Shown piece by piece: positions 1-18,900 of a stretch of DNA of 64,000 nucleotides. Position 1 is the stretch's first letter. Every line of letters starts with the position of its first letter. A model generated the notes under the pieces. That model saw nothing but the letters and a program-made list of their open reading frames with translations, was not told where the DNA came from and searched no databases. Made by a program: the position numbers and the translations under genes. Source of the stretch: Bugula neritina (Eukaryota > Bryozoa > Gymnolaemata > Cheilostomatida > Bugulidae); NCBI GenBank assembly GCA_964035545.1, contig OZ037771.1:4391128-4455127 (forward strand), written 5' to 3'.

Positions 1-213
1 CTATAGTATGGTAGTAGTTATAGTATGGTAGTAGTTATAGTATGGTATTAGTTATAGTACAGTAGTAGTTATAGTATGGTACTAGTTGTAGTACGGTAGT
101 AGTTATAGTATGGTAGTAGTTATAGTATGGTAATAGTTGTAGTACGGTAGTAGTTGTAGTACGGTAGTAGTTATAGTATGGTAGTAGTTATAGTGAGGTA
201 GTAGTTATAGTAC
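1..213. repeat. 17-bp minisatellite
   Basis: About 12 imperfect copies of a 17-bp unit of the type TATAGTATGGTAGTAGT fill the intron up to a few bases before the acceptor of the first visible PIBF1 exon. Variation is mainly G/A and A/T changes (TATGG versus TACGG). The array probably continues before the window. Confidence 0.9.
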
Positions 214-230
214 ATTGGTGATATTTGCAG

Positions 231-3200
231 GAGTTGGAAGAGGAAAGACAGCAAAGCTCTGTCACTCAGATTAAGTTGACTCGGCTGATCACAGAATCCC
301 AAGATCTGGAGGCGAAAGCATCAAGTAAAGATTATCGCATAAACAACTATGATAGAATTAACAAGTAAGTTAGTGTCATTCAAATACTCCATCGGTTCAT
401 TGCTACATGGGAATTAGATGAATTTACTTTTTTATTTATATTACATTCGTTATATTTGTACCAATTGCTATTAGTATTCATAATTTAGCAATTAAATCAT
501 TAAATTATGTGATAGTAAGTACTGATGAAATGGAGATTTGGACATTCAACTTTGTTGTCTTTTGTATAAGCAGCTGCAATGTGCCGATTTTATTTCCTAG
601 GTTTATATTTCTACCTACCCGTCTTGTCTATAGTAACTAGGTCATTTTACTTAATTTAGTACACACTGGAAATCTCCAGTTTTTAGCTATTTTTTACAAT
701 TTAGCTGCTAATGAACATGGGTTTTTGCCCAAAACTAGTAAAATATGAATGAACACACCTAAATAATCAAGGTTTGTCTTAATTTTGCTTGATTTCCCAT
801 GGTTTTTCCTAATTATTCAGCAATTTTTGATTGCAGAGTGTTATGAAAAAACCATAACTGTCCAAAATCAAAAGTAGCTGAATAATTAGAAAAAACATGG
901 GAAATCAAGCAAAATTAAGACGAACCTTGATTATTTAGGTGTGTTCATTCATATTTTACTAGTTTTGGGCAAAAACCCATGTTCATTAGCAGCTAAATTG
1001 TAAAAAAATAGCTAAAAACTGGAGATTTCCGGTGTGTACTAAATTAAGTAAAATGACCCAACTGTATTTCCTCTATCTACTCCGTATTTATTGTGCAGGG
1101 AAAGAGATGATCTTGAAAAGCAAGTCACCGAGCTGAAAGATCGTAACACTGTTTTGGAGAGAGACTTCACAGCTACATCAAGAGATAAGAAGCACTACGA
1201 ACAGGAAGTAAGCACTCTTTAGGTGTTGTGAAATAATTCCCTTTATTTATGTGAGCTGTACTGATGATATTTGGAGTTGTCTGTCAAACTGATTACTAGT
1301 TGATCTAGTGTTGGGTTATTTTTACTCATCATTCTGATTATTGTTCCTTCAGCTTATGCAGGTATGACGAAACTTTAATTTCATATATTATTTTCTTATG
1401 TATTATGAGTTTTATTGGTTTTATTTTGAGTTTCTCATCTGCCATCTGCTACTTTCCACTCAATATAAGTAAACTTCAATCAAATTCTCTTAAAAGTAGC
1501 TCCAACTAAGATACTATGTATAAGTGTGACCCAGATTTCTGATCTATATTATTTACTTTCCATTTATGGTTCTATCTTTATTGTATATTATTTTGTTAGA
1601 TCAATGATAATATTTAGTTTACACCTGTTGAGCCCAACAGCTTGCAAGTTATTTGTATTAAAATAGCTGAGGCGGTTTGCTGGCGTTTCCACCCATTTTT
1701 TCTCAACCGGAAGTTCTACTTTTAAGGCACTGGCTAAAGTACGATGGATGTTTTCTATGTTGGAGTTATCTATCGGCTTTTTTCAGCCCGCCCTGTAAAA
1801 CCTGCTCGGTCACATTGACTTGATGCGATAATTATAATTAAAATGCTTGCAGTTTTCATCAACCAAGTCAGCGCTGACTCTGATCAACCAGGACAAGGAC
1901 TACCTGACCAGACAGGTGTGTGAGCTCACCAACAAGCTGGCGTACTCAGAGGAGAGGCTGCAGAGACTCACCGCTGAGGTGGACGAGGTGAAGAGAGCCA
2001 GGGAGGAGCTGTTTGAGAAATACGTTTCTTCAAGGTGAGCTTCCTGACATCCATCGTGCAGTTACAACTCTTTGGGAGTCATACTCCCTGGTCACTCAAG
2101 TTTCTCTCCCCTATCGGATCTGAATTGTGTAGTTGCAGCCCCCTGTATACAAATATTCATACACAACTGCTCTACTGAATAAACTTTTCCGGCAAGTTCT
2201 ACCTAAGCTGTTCTATGTATTCATAGGATTATGCTATCTTTCTGGCATTACTAACGATACTTAGCAGTAGTCATGCCCTCCTGACCTCTCAAGTTTATCT
2301 GCTCTATCAGGTCTGAATAAGACCATGAGCTCTACAGTCCATATGTTTCTTCCTATTGTTAGAGATCAATATAAGACTCAGTACGAGCAGCAGCTGCAGG
2401 CGGAGTTGAAGATGATGTCTGCCTCTACACAAGAGGAAGTAGAAAAACTGAGGTCTACGACTAAGGCTATGTATGAGATGGAGGCTCGAAGTCTTAGAGA
2501 AAGTAGAGATATGGCTATAGCCGAACGGGACAAAGCTTTAGCCCAAGAAGCTGATTTGCAAACGAAGTACCACAAGCTAAACGATGAGTCAGTAAATTCA
2601 AGCTAGTTCTCTGTAGTTTCTAATGAAAAGTTGCACAGGCTGCACGAGTCCTCCAGCGTACCCACTACTGTCCTCGTTGCTTGTAGATACAGACAAGATA
2701 AGGTCAACTCCGACACTCAGCTGTCTGAGTTACGCAGTCAAGTCAAGATGGCCGAGTACGAGAAATCGAGGGCTCAGCTGCTTCAGGAGGAAACGAGTAA
2801 ATCTGTGAAGGAGTTTCAAGTTGAGAACGAGAAGCTGCTGAAAAAGCTGGAGGTCAGTTTAGAAAGAGTGTTGACGTGTAACTATTATAGGGCATCTCTT
2901 TAACTTCATGCCCGCTCTGTAATGGCAATCTAATGATTGATTTATTCGTCCAAGTTTACCGCTCATTTGCTTGCTGTGTGTTGTGAGTGGATTTTTGAGT
3001 ACAATCTCAGAGTTGTTTTACCAGTGGAGCACTTTTGTACCTCTCTCTGCCATGAGCATCTGTGCATCTGAGAAAGGAATTCTGAGTTGAATAGAACATA
3101 TTTTTTGTCGAATGCGTTGTGTAAGGTTAAATGGTGCATTTTTGTCTCGAGTTACATAATATATTTTTACTGTGTAGACAATTCTATGTTAGTTGGACCA

Positions 3201-6200
3201 TGTAAATCTCAAACTCTCTAGTTATACAAAAAATATTGAGGGACGAGAATAATATTACAGTTCTTTGATGTGCTACAATTATAGTTTTAGAAATTGATAA
3301 AGTTATTAGTGTGGAAGAAAAAAAAAGCAACTCATAATTGAATAAGTTTTGTGGGCAACGCAGGTTCAGTTTCAAGAGCATTTGAACTTCTTTAAATACC
3401 TATACCTAATCTAGTAACAACAGCGAATAAAACTAATTTTGCCACTCAAATGCTTTCGTGTAGTTGTGCTTGAAATAAATGGCATTTCCTCGCTAAATAG
3501 AGTAGCCTCTGTATGACCGCAGTAAATGTGTCTAACGGGATGTGTAGGTGGCTAACAAGGAGTACTATAGCATGGAGATGAGGTTCTCCCGCAAGTGCAG
3601 TGACAGTGAGAGTAAAATCAACGAGTACCAGACCAGACTGCAGGCCTATGAGAATATTGAAAAGGAGTTGGATGAAGTGATAATGCAGGCAGCAGAGGGT
3701 AAGCTGTGGTCACTCAATATCTGTATGTAGGTCACTCAATATCTGTATGTAGATCACTTAGTATGTAGATCACTCAGTATCTATATGTAGGTCACTTGAT
3801 ATCTATATGGGGGTCACTTAGTATTTATATGTAGGTCACCTAAAACCTGTATGTAGGTCACTCAATATATGTATGTATGTCAATGAATATTAGTCTTATG
3901 TAGTTCCAGAATACTTTAAAGACATTTTAAGCACATTTTAATATAAACACTTGTGAATTGATGACCTAACGTTAGCAAATGTTGAATAAGAGCAAAGTGC
4001 ATTGTATGAGGTTAAATGGTATCTGAATGATACATTTTTGATCAGTGTAGGATGTGGTTTTGCAGTTTACAAATCAGTAAGATTCCCAATAATAAAAATA
4101 TAATAGATGGCAGAAGATCTTCTAGATCGGTTGTAAGCCTTCATCAACTCATATACCTACTGAGTTATACACCCATATATTCATTTGTAAGCAAGAGTCT
4201 TCTCACAGTTGATATTGGGAATCAGCATGTGGGTTGACTAGGTTCATGACAACATTTGTCGTGTTTGACCTTGAGTAGGTCGTGAGCTCGGTGCAGTGGT
4301 TGGTCTGTGGTAATGTGCTGATACATGTATGTTCTGTATAATAGTGGATACAGATGATGGGGCTGAGAAAGTCATGCTGTCGTATGGTTATGGTGCATCC
4401 ATTCCGTCATCTTCCCAGAGGAGAATGAAACAGTCAGTGCACCTGGCGCGTCGCTGCCTGGCCTTGGAGCGCCAGATGGTTGGCGATAAGAGGCAAATAA
4501 AGGAGTTGGAGAGTGCGCTATTCAACTTAAAAGAAGAGGTATGTGTGTGTCTCTTTGCATGTCTGTGTGCTGATGTAGTTTTTAGTGAGCGTGAGTGAGT
4601 GCGTGTGGAAGTAACTGTTGAATTTACAGCTGACTCAATACTGGAATCTGTACTTCTTATACTTATACTTTACATAACACTTGAATACATTGGCCCACAT
4701 GAATTATTTTAACGGCCCAGCTTCCTAATGCAGAGTTGTGTGCACTTACATAGATGCACTTTTGGCATCTCCGGCAGTATTTGCATCTTTAGAGAGCTCG
4801 AGGCCTTTTATTCTAATCAACACAATGTATCATTTAATATTGCATAGTACATTCACTTATCTCTACCCTCATTCCTACATTATATATTTAGTTTTCCTGA
4901 TGCACACAGCTAGCTACATAAGTAGTGTTTTAGTTTTAACAATGTACACAAAGGGTTCTAAAGGGTGGAAGATTTTAGGATATCATTTTCACTTCTATTT
5001 TTTAATAGACAAATATTTTTGTTTCCTGAATTAACCCATTTTAACATCTGTCTGATGTGAAGCATTCCGAGTTGAAGCTGTCGACCCGCTGCCTATCTCT
5101 GCTGCCTGCCTTGTAGTTAGCCGGGGCCAATGAGAAGTTGGACACAGCTGAGCAGCCCTACAGCTACATCCTTAACAAAACCAAAGAGTTGGAGGACTCT
5201 AACCGACAACTGAAGAAGGCAAACCACTGCATGGAGAAAGAGTTGAAGTAGGCGTTAGATTCTTATTATTGTTTTTCTACTTGGATTAATTGCGGGATAT
5301 GGAGTCAGGTTTTGTTATTAAAAGTTTTATTGTTTAAACTAAATCTGGAAGTATTGTTGAAGTCACCGCTAAACTCGTTTCAGTGGATTTGACACCTGTC
5401 AACTCGTAACTAACAAATAACGTAGAAATTGAAGTTTGTCTAGTTTGTCATTTTATAAATTGCATCAAGAGGCCAAAAGCAACAGGTTTCTGCTATATCA
5501 TCAAAAAACTTGAGATCAAACAATGATAACCAGCAACACTCTGGTCAGTTAGAAGTATTTCCTTTTACCTGGTAACAGTTGCTCCGATCACTCACTTGAT
5601 AGTATTTTTTCCTGTTATTAATTTTAGTTAGCCTATATTATATTTCTGTTCCGATTTGTTTTTCAACAGGATAGCCAAAGAAAAGTGTGTAGAAAAATCT
5701 GCAGAAATACAGAATTTGTTACGAGATATGGAGAGGTCGAGCTGCCACCTGGATGTACGTCTTACCTGTGTTTCTGTTGTAAACGAATATCTGCTTATCA
5801 GGGGACTTATAATTGCTCTGAAATTCAGTGCATTCAATTTATATGAATAAAATGATAATTCACTTATTGCTCGAAGACATGGTCACTTTTATTTTCCTTC
5901 CAGGAGATCAATATGATGAAAGACCAGCTGCGTCAAGTTCTCTCAAAACGCTCACTTGCTGTGAGTATGAATTATATTTGAGTGTGAAATTTCCATTGTG
6001 GGTCTTTTACCTAATAATTTTCAAAAACCATTCAATTATCCTAAAATAAAATGCTCCAACAACACTGTTTGTCCTGTTTTACTACAGTTTTAACTCCTAT
6101 AGTGTTCCTGTAGAAGAGGAACCCTTAGAAGGGCTCTTGAGATGTCAGTTCCGTGTATTATATAGTGTCGTATGCTCTTGGGTGCATTATTAGACTATTA

Positions 6201-7607
6201 ACCTCTTAGTAATATTATTAGCATCTAGCAGAAATCTCCGAGGTGCCCTGATTTCCTGTTGTCTTATTTTTTCCATCTCTAGTAGGAAGCTCTGGTCGGC
6301 TCTTCTCCGGTGGTGAAGCTGGAAGCTTCCAAAATATCATGTACACCTGGGCATGCACGGACCCGCAATAATTTCAAATGTTTTTTCTTTACTCCTTTTT
6401 GTGCCACAGAAGAAAGAAAGACTGTTGGGGGAGATGTCAGACAAGGAGCGTATACAGAGAAGCAGGGGGTTGCTAGCGAATGAAGGTGACAATGAAAAGG
6501 CACTACTTCAGGCTGAGCAATATCTTAGACCGGTTAATCTGCCCTTTAATCCTGCAACTCAAATACTCAGTGGAGAGCGTAGTCTACAAGACGCCATCTC
6601 CTACTTAGACACTGTGATTCTAGGTATGTTTCAACTTGAACTTCTGCCCTGTTGCATAACGCTAGTTTATTATTAGTTATAATTATTACTGTTAGTTTTG
6701 TAATGCAAAATTGAAATTTTCCCTGTCATACAATAGTCCATCCACAAATACAATGGGTGTTTGGGTGTTTATCAAAAGCTAAACTTGATGCAACGGTTAT
6801 ATAATTTGACTAACTAATGAAAATGTAGTATGTATGTCTAGAAAATGTTCAACATTAAATCTTAAGGACAATGTTTGTCATTTTTATTATTTCCATTAGA
6901 TATGTTATTTTAAATGGACATTGACGTAATGCATATAACACAGTGAGGCTAACAGTGTTTAACCACCACATCACATATATCATACATCTACATGCACAGA
7001 TATATTACACTACAATGTATTGCAAGTTTATCTCATACCTCTATATATTGTTTATGTTACTTTACGAGTTTACTTTTTTATTATCTGGTATAGCTAGTGT
7101 CTTCACTGAAGACACGTGTACATATTTTAGCTCAAAGTCCCCCTTCACGGTTACCATCAACAGCTACTGGTAGAAATCTCGGCAAATCTCTTTCACATCC
7201 CATCAGATCTATCAGTGAAGATTTTTCAGGGGATCAACACCAGCCAGCTCCTATTAGTATGGTGTGTATACTCATTGTACCTGCTCTATTAGTATGCTAC
7301 TCATTATACCTGCTCTATTAGTATGGTTCTTCTAAGTTTTGTATGACTCCGGCAGTTATAAGTTTATATCAAAATGTTTGCTCATACACAAGGAAAAGCA
7401 AGCTTTTGCCACCTGACACTTTTGTTTAACTTGTGCTCAATTTAAAGATCTGTTTTCATTGAGGTTTTGTAGTAAGTTCTTTGTATCTATAGTGACTGAT
7501 GTTCTGACCACTTACTCCCTATCCACTAATGCATCATTCACTTACCTCTATTGTAGAACAGAAAAACAGTTCAAAAAGGCCGCAGACCAGCCTTAAAGAA
7601 GCATTGA
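231..7607 (+). CDS. PIBF1: PIBF1/CEP90-like centriolar satellite coiled-coil protein, C-terminal exons (partial)
   Basis: Coiled-coil protein of centriolar satellites and cilium assembly (known role of the family). Exons read: 231-364, 1099-1207, (1353-1361, a possible 9-nt exon), 1853-2034, 2363-2587, 2687-2852, 3548-3698, 4354-4538, 5117-5247, 5670-5754, 5904-5960, a short exon from 6286 (probably to 6312), 6410-6623, 7131-7261 and 7557-7607 (TGA 7605-7607). All have AG/GT borders and keep frame, giving about 618 residues. Diagnostic segments include TKSALTLINQDKDYL, EELFEKYVSSRDQYKTQYE, YENIEKELDEVIMQAAE, LSYGYGASIP, KQSVHLARRCLALE and AEQPYSYI, all in the order found in vertebrate PIBF1. 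The N-terminal exons lie before the window. The last ~130 residues (from 6286 on) are Ser/Pro-rich and not recognisably conserved; the 6286-6312 exon is the least certain. AATAAA at 7942-7947 probably ends the transcript. Confidence 0.9.
640..1058. mobile_element. Foldback MITE, copy 1 (PIBF1 intron)
   Basis: Two arms of about 190 bases, reverse complements of each other, begin with GGTCATTTTACTTAATTTAG and end with the complementary sequence, around a loop at about 840-870. The whole element would fold into one long hairpin. A second copy of the same family is at 41328-41744. No coding capacity is visible. The target duplication is not clear. Confidence 0.85.
3709..3885. repeat. 22-bp minisatellite in a PIBF1 intron
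   Basis: About eight imperfect copies of a unit like GTCACTCAATATCTGTATGTAG. The array starts 11 bases after the donor of exon 3548-3698. Confidence 0.85.
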
Positions 7608-13961
<6,354 letters not shown>

Positions 13962-15615
13962 TTTCTGAATAATGTTTGATATTGTGATTGTATGTTGGCA
14001 ACCTTCACTGATTCCTCAGTTTCAGTTTTTTAATAACTACTGCAAAATGTATTTGTTTGTTTGAATGATGTGTTTGATATATTGAGTAATTATGAGTGTA
14101 TATTCTAATGCATTTTCAATGTCATTTCTAAAGCTTTCTTATTCTGCCTGAAATAAATTTGTATGAGCCTCAAAATTGATCCTATACAATATCAGAACCA
14201 GTAATATGAACTTTCACTTTCGGTAATATCTAGCTACACTAGTTTTATAATATAATATATTATACATAGCTTTCGCACTCAGTTTCTTTCTGCTGCTATG
14301 CATATTTAGTTATGCTTACAATGATTTCTAAAGTGCTAGATATCAACAACTAGGTCGGAAGAAATTACTAGTTGTGGGTTTTGTTGTAAAACATAAAATA
14401 TTCTAAAACTTGTTTCTGTAATAACTATAAAAAAAACTCACAGAAGTTTATAATCACTATCCCTGTGAGAAAACCCATGATAGAAAGGGTTTTTGTTAAA
14501 GCGGGCTAAGGACTTATTCAGATGAGGCACAGGAGCAATTATGACTGGATGCTCTTTCTAACACCACCATTGGCCTTTGTCTGGGCTCGAACCCATGACT
14601 TCGTGCTTACTAGGCAATTGCTCTAACCCGTAGACCATGGCTGCTCCCTGTAATAACTATAAAGCAATAATAAAATTGCTCAAAATTTTGATTATATAGG
14701 TGCAGCACAGTGAACGTAGTTGTATAGTGGTGGTTGTAGTTACATAGTGACCATATGACTGTGGTTGTATCATATAGTAGCTTTAGCTGTATATAGTTTA
14801 TTTATACGGTAGTCATAGTATGGTGGTCAGAACTTTGGTTACTGCCACAGCTTGAATATCTTCTACATGTTCCCATTTTTTAGGAATCACATCTGAACAT
14901 TTAGTTTACCAATCAATAACATTTGATTATTCAATTTAATTTAACAAATAAAAGGAATATTGTACAGATAATAATCTCAATGTTGTAACATGAACTCTAA
15001 TATTAGGCATCGCTGAGTAAATAGGTTTTTACATGCTATAAAACATTGTGTAAATTATTCCAAAACCTGTGGTAGCATAAAAGTGCTCAGTAACCAAGTT
15101 ACAGGTGTAGCAGGTATGTGAGAGGATTTTAAACATTCTGTTTCACTGCCTCGTTTTTTATTAATATTCTTATTATTCTGTAATGTAAGTTTTACCAAGA
15201 GTTGTGAACTTAGTATTTCTAGATTAAAAAGCATTTGATATATAAACGTATTACAAAATTATATATCATTATTTGTATGATAACTAATTACTGTTGCTAA
15301 TAAGTTGCACTTATTTCCTCTCAAAGTTGCGGGTGAGTTTACTCTATTGATTATTGCGCATGATAATTATGTAGTTACTATTTACTGCACCTAGTAACGG
15401 AGCCCAAACTTTTGGAAACAATGCCATTGCCAAAACAGTCATGTATTGTTGTATTACTCTCTGTCTAGAAACCATATAGATCCATTTTCTACCCCTTTAG
15501 CCTGTTTTCTCAAATAGTTTGATATAAAACGGACATATGAGCCCCTACCCAAACCACGCACTGTTATTAGCTTGGAATCTGCTGTTGTCAAAACTTAATA
15601 ACAATAAAATCTGGT
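13962..15615. other. Intergenic region between the GH1 gene and gene A
   Basis: Contains the GH1 3' end (AATAAA 14152-14157), one SINE copy at 14446-14648, and AT-rich sequence without a supportable gene. Confidence 0.6.
14446..14648 (-). mobile_element. tRNA-derived SINE, family 1, - orientation
   Basis: The complement begins GGAGCAGCCATGGTCTACGG, has an A box around GGGTTAGAGC and a perfect B box GGTTCGAGCCC, then a non-tRNA body ending in GGATAGTGATTATAAAC. It matches 46381-46583 along its length. Confidence 0.85.
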
Positions 15616-15725
15616 TATAAAAGATCAATGCTGGAATGTTACCCGCCATTGTGTGCTACATTGCAGAAAGTGGATGAGCTGCTAGATATTTTTAAGGTAA
15701 TTAAATATCTAAGAACTCTTTTCAG
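15616..15725 (+). promoter_or_regulatory. TATA box and putative untranslated first exon of gene A
   Basis: TATAAAAG at 15616-15623 lies about 30 bases before a likely start near 15645. A strong donor, CAG/GTGAGT, ends the putative first exon at 15725. The next acceptor is at 15921, ten bases before the ATG. The same arrangement (TATA, short leader exon ending CAG/GT, ATG near the start of exon 2) is present in genes B and C. Confidence 0.55.
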
Positions 15726-15930
15726 GTGAGTACTAAATTTTACAAAAATTTAAGCCTGATTTGTGGATTGTTTTTTTTTTCTTTATTATTCATATACATT
15801 ACATTTCACTATTATAAAGTAATGGTGTTTTATAATAAAATTTCACCACATTTTTTAAATCAAAGCTTGTTTTAAATACTAATTAGTACATATCACATAG
15901 ATGCTTTTTAATGTGTTTCAGAAACACAAA

Positions 15931-18900
15931 ATGAAGATGCTGATAGCAACCGTGCTGCTCTCTATTTTGCGTAAGTATATACAGCTTATATTGTTTAGTT
16001 GAAAATAAAGTTGTTTTTGCGATACAGCTGCTTTATTAGCAGTTCAATTGTCAGTCTCAAACATTTAAATTAGGTTATATATTACTGGCACGTATTATAT
16101 ATGTGAGTCACTTATAATTTTTTGCTGCCTTAATCTGTTTTGGTCAGTTTTAAAATGACTAAACGCATAACAAGATATTTGCAAAAATATAAACATATCT
16201 AAAGTTATCAATTTATGAAAAATTAATGTTATTAGACTCACTTTTTCATTGAGTCTCACACTATTTTACTTGCCTATATGCATGTAAAAAATGTTAAGGC
16301 TTCTGCTAGACTCTAAAGAATTAACTATTTTGATTTATGACTTTGATTGCCATTTAGCTGCAATAGCAGAGAAATTTCCACAGCCCAGATTCTTCAATTT
16401 GTTTTTTATAAATTTTGAATTGGGACGCTGTTGAAACTTCAGCAAAATATAATTCATTGACTAAATTTTTATCTAAAATACAGGCTTTTCTGAATTTTTG
16501 CATTACTGCACCTACATTTCTCTTTTAGTTTATAATTCTCAATATTATACTTCATTTGGAATCAATAATCACAGCTTTAGTTGCTATGATACGATTGACA
16601 ATAAGATTCACAATGTTTTACGTTTGAAGACATAGATCAATAATTTACAAAGAAAAACAAAACAATGTATTTGTCTATTGCCAAATAATAGTATGAATAA
16701 TTAATGCATACAATACAATTATACTATTGAATTATCATAATCAATTTTACCTTGGTAATCATTCTAGCGATAATAACTAATACAGTTATATAAATTAGTT
16801 ATTGCATGGTAGAGATGAAAAGCCGTACATGCGTTCCATTATTTTGTCAATAGAAACAGAGAATATATTCATATTCTGTTGAATACATGTGTTTGAATCA
16901 TTAAAAACATTTTCGATTTTATTTTGGAATGCTTCAATCTTAATTTACAATTATTTTAGAAAAACATTGTTCAAGTGCAATTTAATACAAAACTAGAAAG
17001 TGGTTTCAACTTACTGCACAGTTATTTTAAGTTCTTTATGTTTGTTATAACACGAAAATTTACAGTTGCCAGTGAGCTCTGTGAAGCCATCACATGTAAA
17101 GGTACCCAGGATGCCATCCAAGGATACGCCGCCATCTGTAAAACTACTAGCAGTAATGCCGTCTTCACCGCAGAACAGTCCTGCATAACCAGCGCCGTAG
17201 ACACCTCTGATTTTACTTGCACGGCAGATGCATGTGTGGTGAGTTCAGTATACATGCACTAAACTTCATATCTCAGTTTGTACTCTATATAATACTACCT
17301 TCATGCATTGTAATGTTGAGTTTACCCATCAGCCCTTGTAGAGTAATTGGTTAGTGCACCTGTTTGCAAGCCGGAGGTCTGTGGTTCGAATCCTGGTGGG
17401 GGGGGGGGAGCAATTATTTTACACGCATCTGCAGCTTGTAGCAACATGCTAAAACAACAGTCTTTTGCTACAGCTAAGATGCTACCAGATAACTCTTATG
17501 CTTTCAACCGAAACTTTAAACCAATATTTACAAACTAAAGCGAAGAAAAAAGTGATAGTTGTAAAACATAGCGATTCAGTTTTTATTATAAATTAAACTA
17601 CGATGTTTTCTTTGATTGTATGAATTATGTTTCTTATCAAATTTGTTAATATCTTTCTCATTATGCAGGGTATGAATGTGAAGTTGCAAAACAACCAGTT
17701 TAAAGGTGTCAAAGATACTATATGGAGTTTCTCAGGTTGCTACGGCACTTTTGAATACAAATTTTGTTCTGATTCTTCCTATGTTGAAGGTATGTTGTTT
17801 TAGTTGCCTTTGCTGCATACTTGTTGCAAAATACTAGTCATAGCTGTGAGCTGGTTTTTATTTAGCAAGAGCTTAAAGTTTATGTTTTACAGTTTGAGTT
17901 ATTTAATCTGAGAGTCTAGTTCTAGCTACAAACCTTATAGATGATAATAGACTACGAATTTTGTAGGTCATTCAAAATATATTGCATGCAAATTAATTGT
18001 TGTTAAAATGTTTTGTTTTCAATTTTAGTAACCACAGCTGCTCCTACTACAGCTGCTCCTACTACAGCTGGTCCTACTACAGCTGGTCCTACTACAGCTG
18101 GTCCTACTACAGCTGGTCCTACTACAGCTGGTCCTACTACAGCTGGTCCTACTACAGCTGGTCCTTCTACAGCTGGTCCTACTACAGCTGGTCCTACTAC
18201 AGCTGGTCCTTCTACAGCTGCTCCTACTACAGCTGGTCCTACTACAGCTGGTCCTACTACAGCTGGTCCTACTACAGCTGGTCCTACTACAGCTGGTCCT
18301 ACTACAGCTGGTCCTACTACAGCTGGTCCTACTACAGCTGGTCCTACTACAGCTGGTCCTACTACAGCTGGTCCTACTACAGCTGGTCCTACTACAGCTG
18401 GTCCTACTACAGCTGGTCCTACTACAGCTGGTCCTACTACAGCTGGTCCTACTACAGCTGGTCCTACTACAGCTGGTCCTACTACAGCTGGTCCTACTAC
18501 AGCTGGTCCTACTACAGCTGGTCCAACTACAGCTGGTCCAACTACAGCTGCTCCTACTACTACTGACTCCGGTTAGTCAAATGCTCTATGTTTTTGAATA
18601 AAATTATTGTTACTGAAAAGATAGACTTCAAAATCAAACTTTGCGGAAACTAGTTGTTATCAGTTTTTAGATATCTACTCTAATAATACTTGGTTTATAT
18701 TTAGATTTGCCTGATTTTGATGGATGCATTTCTGGAACAGTCACTATCATTGAAACCTGCGCAGAAACTGATGAAATTGAAATTCCTGCCAGCTATGAAG
18801 AGTATACTGATGGTACAGGATCAGGAACCACTGTTGATACGACCATTGTCATCAGCGTTATTGGCTGCTGTACCACAGATAACTGCTCACCTGGAGATGG

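Noticed and set aside
17315-17400. A functional tRNA gene
   Set aside because: A and B boxes are good, but the same 5' extension recurs in several diverged copies in both orientations, and the acceptor stem does not pair convincingly. SINE is the better explanation.
17997-18566. 189-residue SYYSW repeat ORF overlapping the gene A mucin exon
   Set aside because: Another frame of the 15-bp repeat. The TTAGP frame joins correctly to the Cys-rich exons on both sides.
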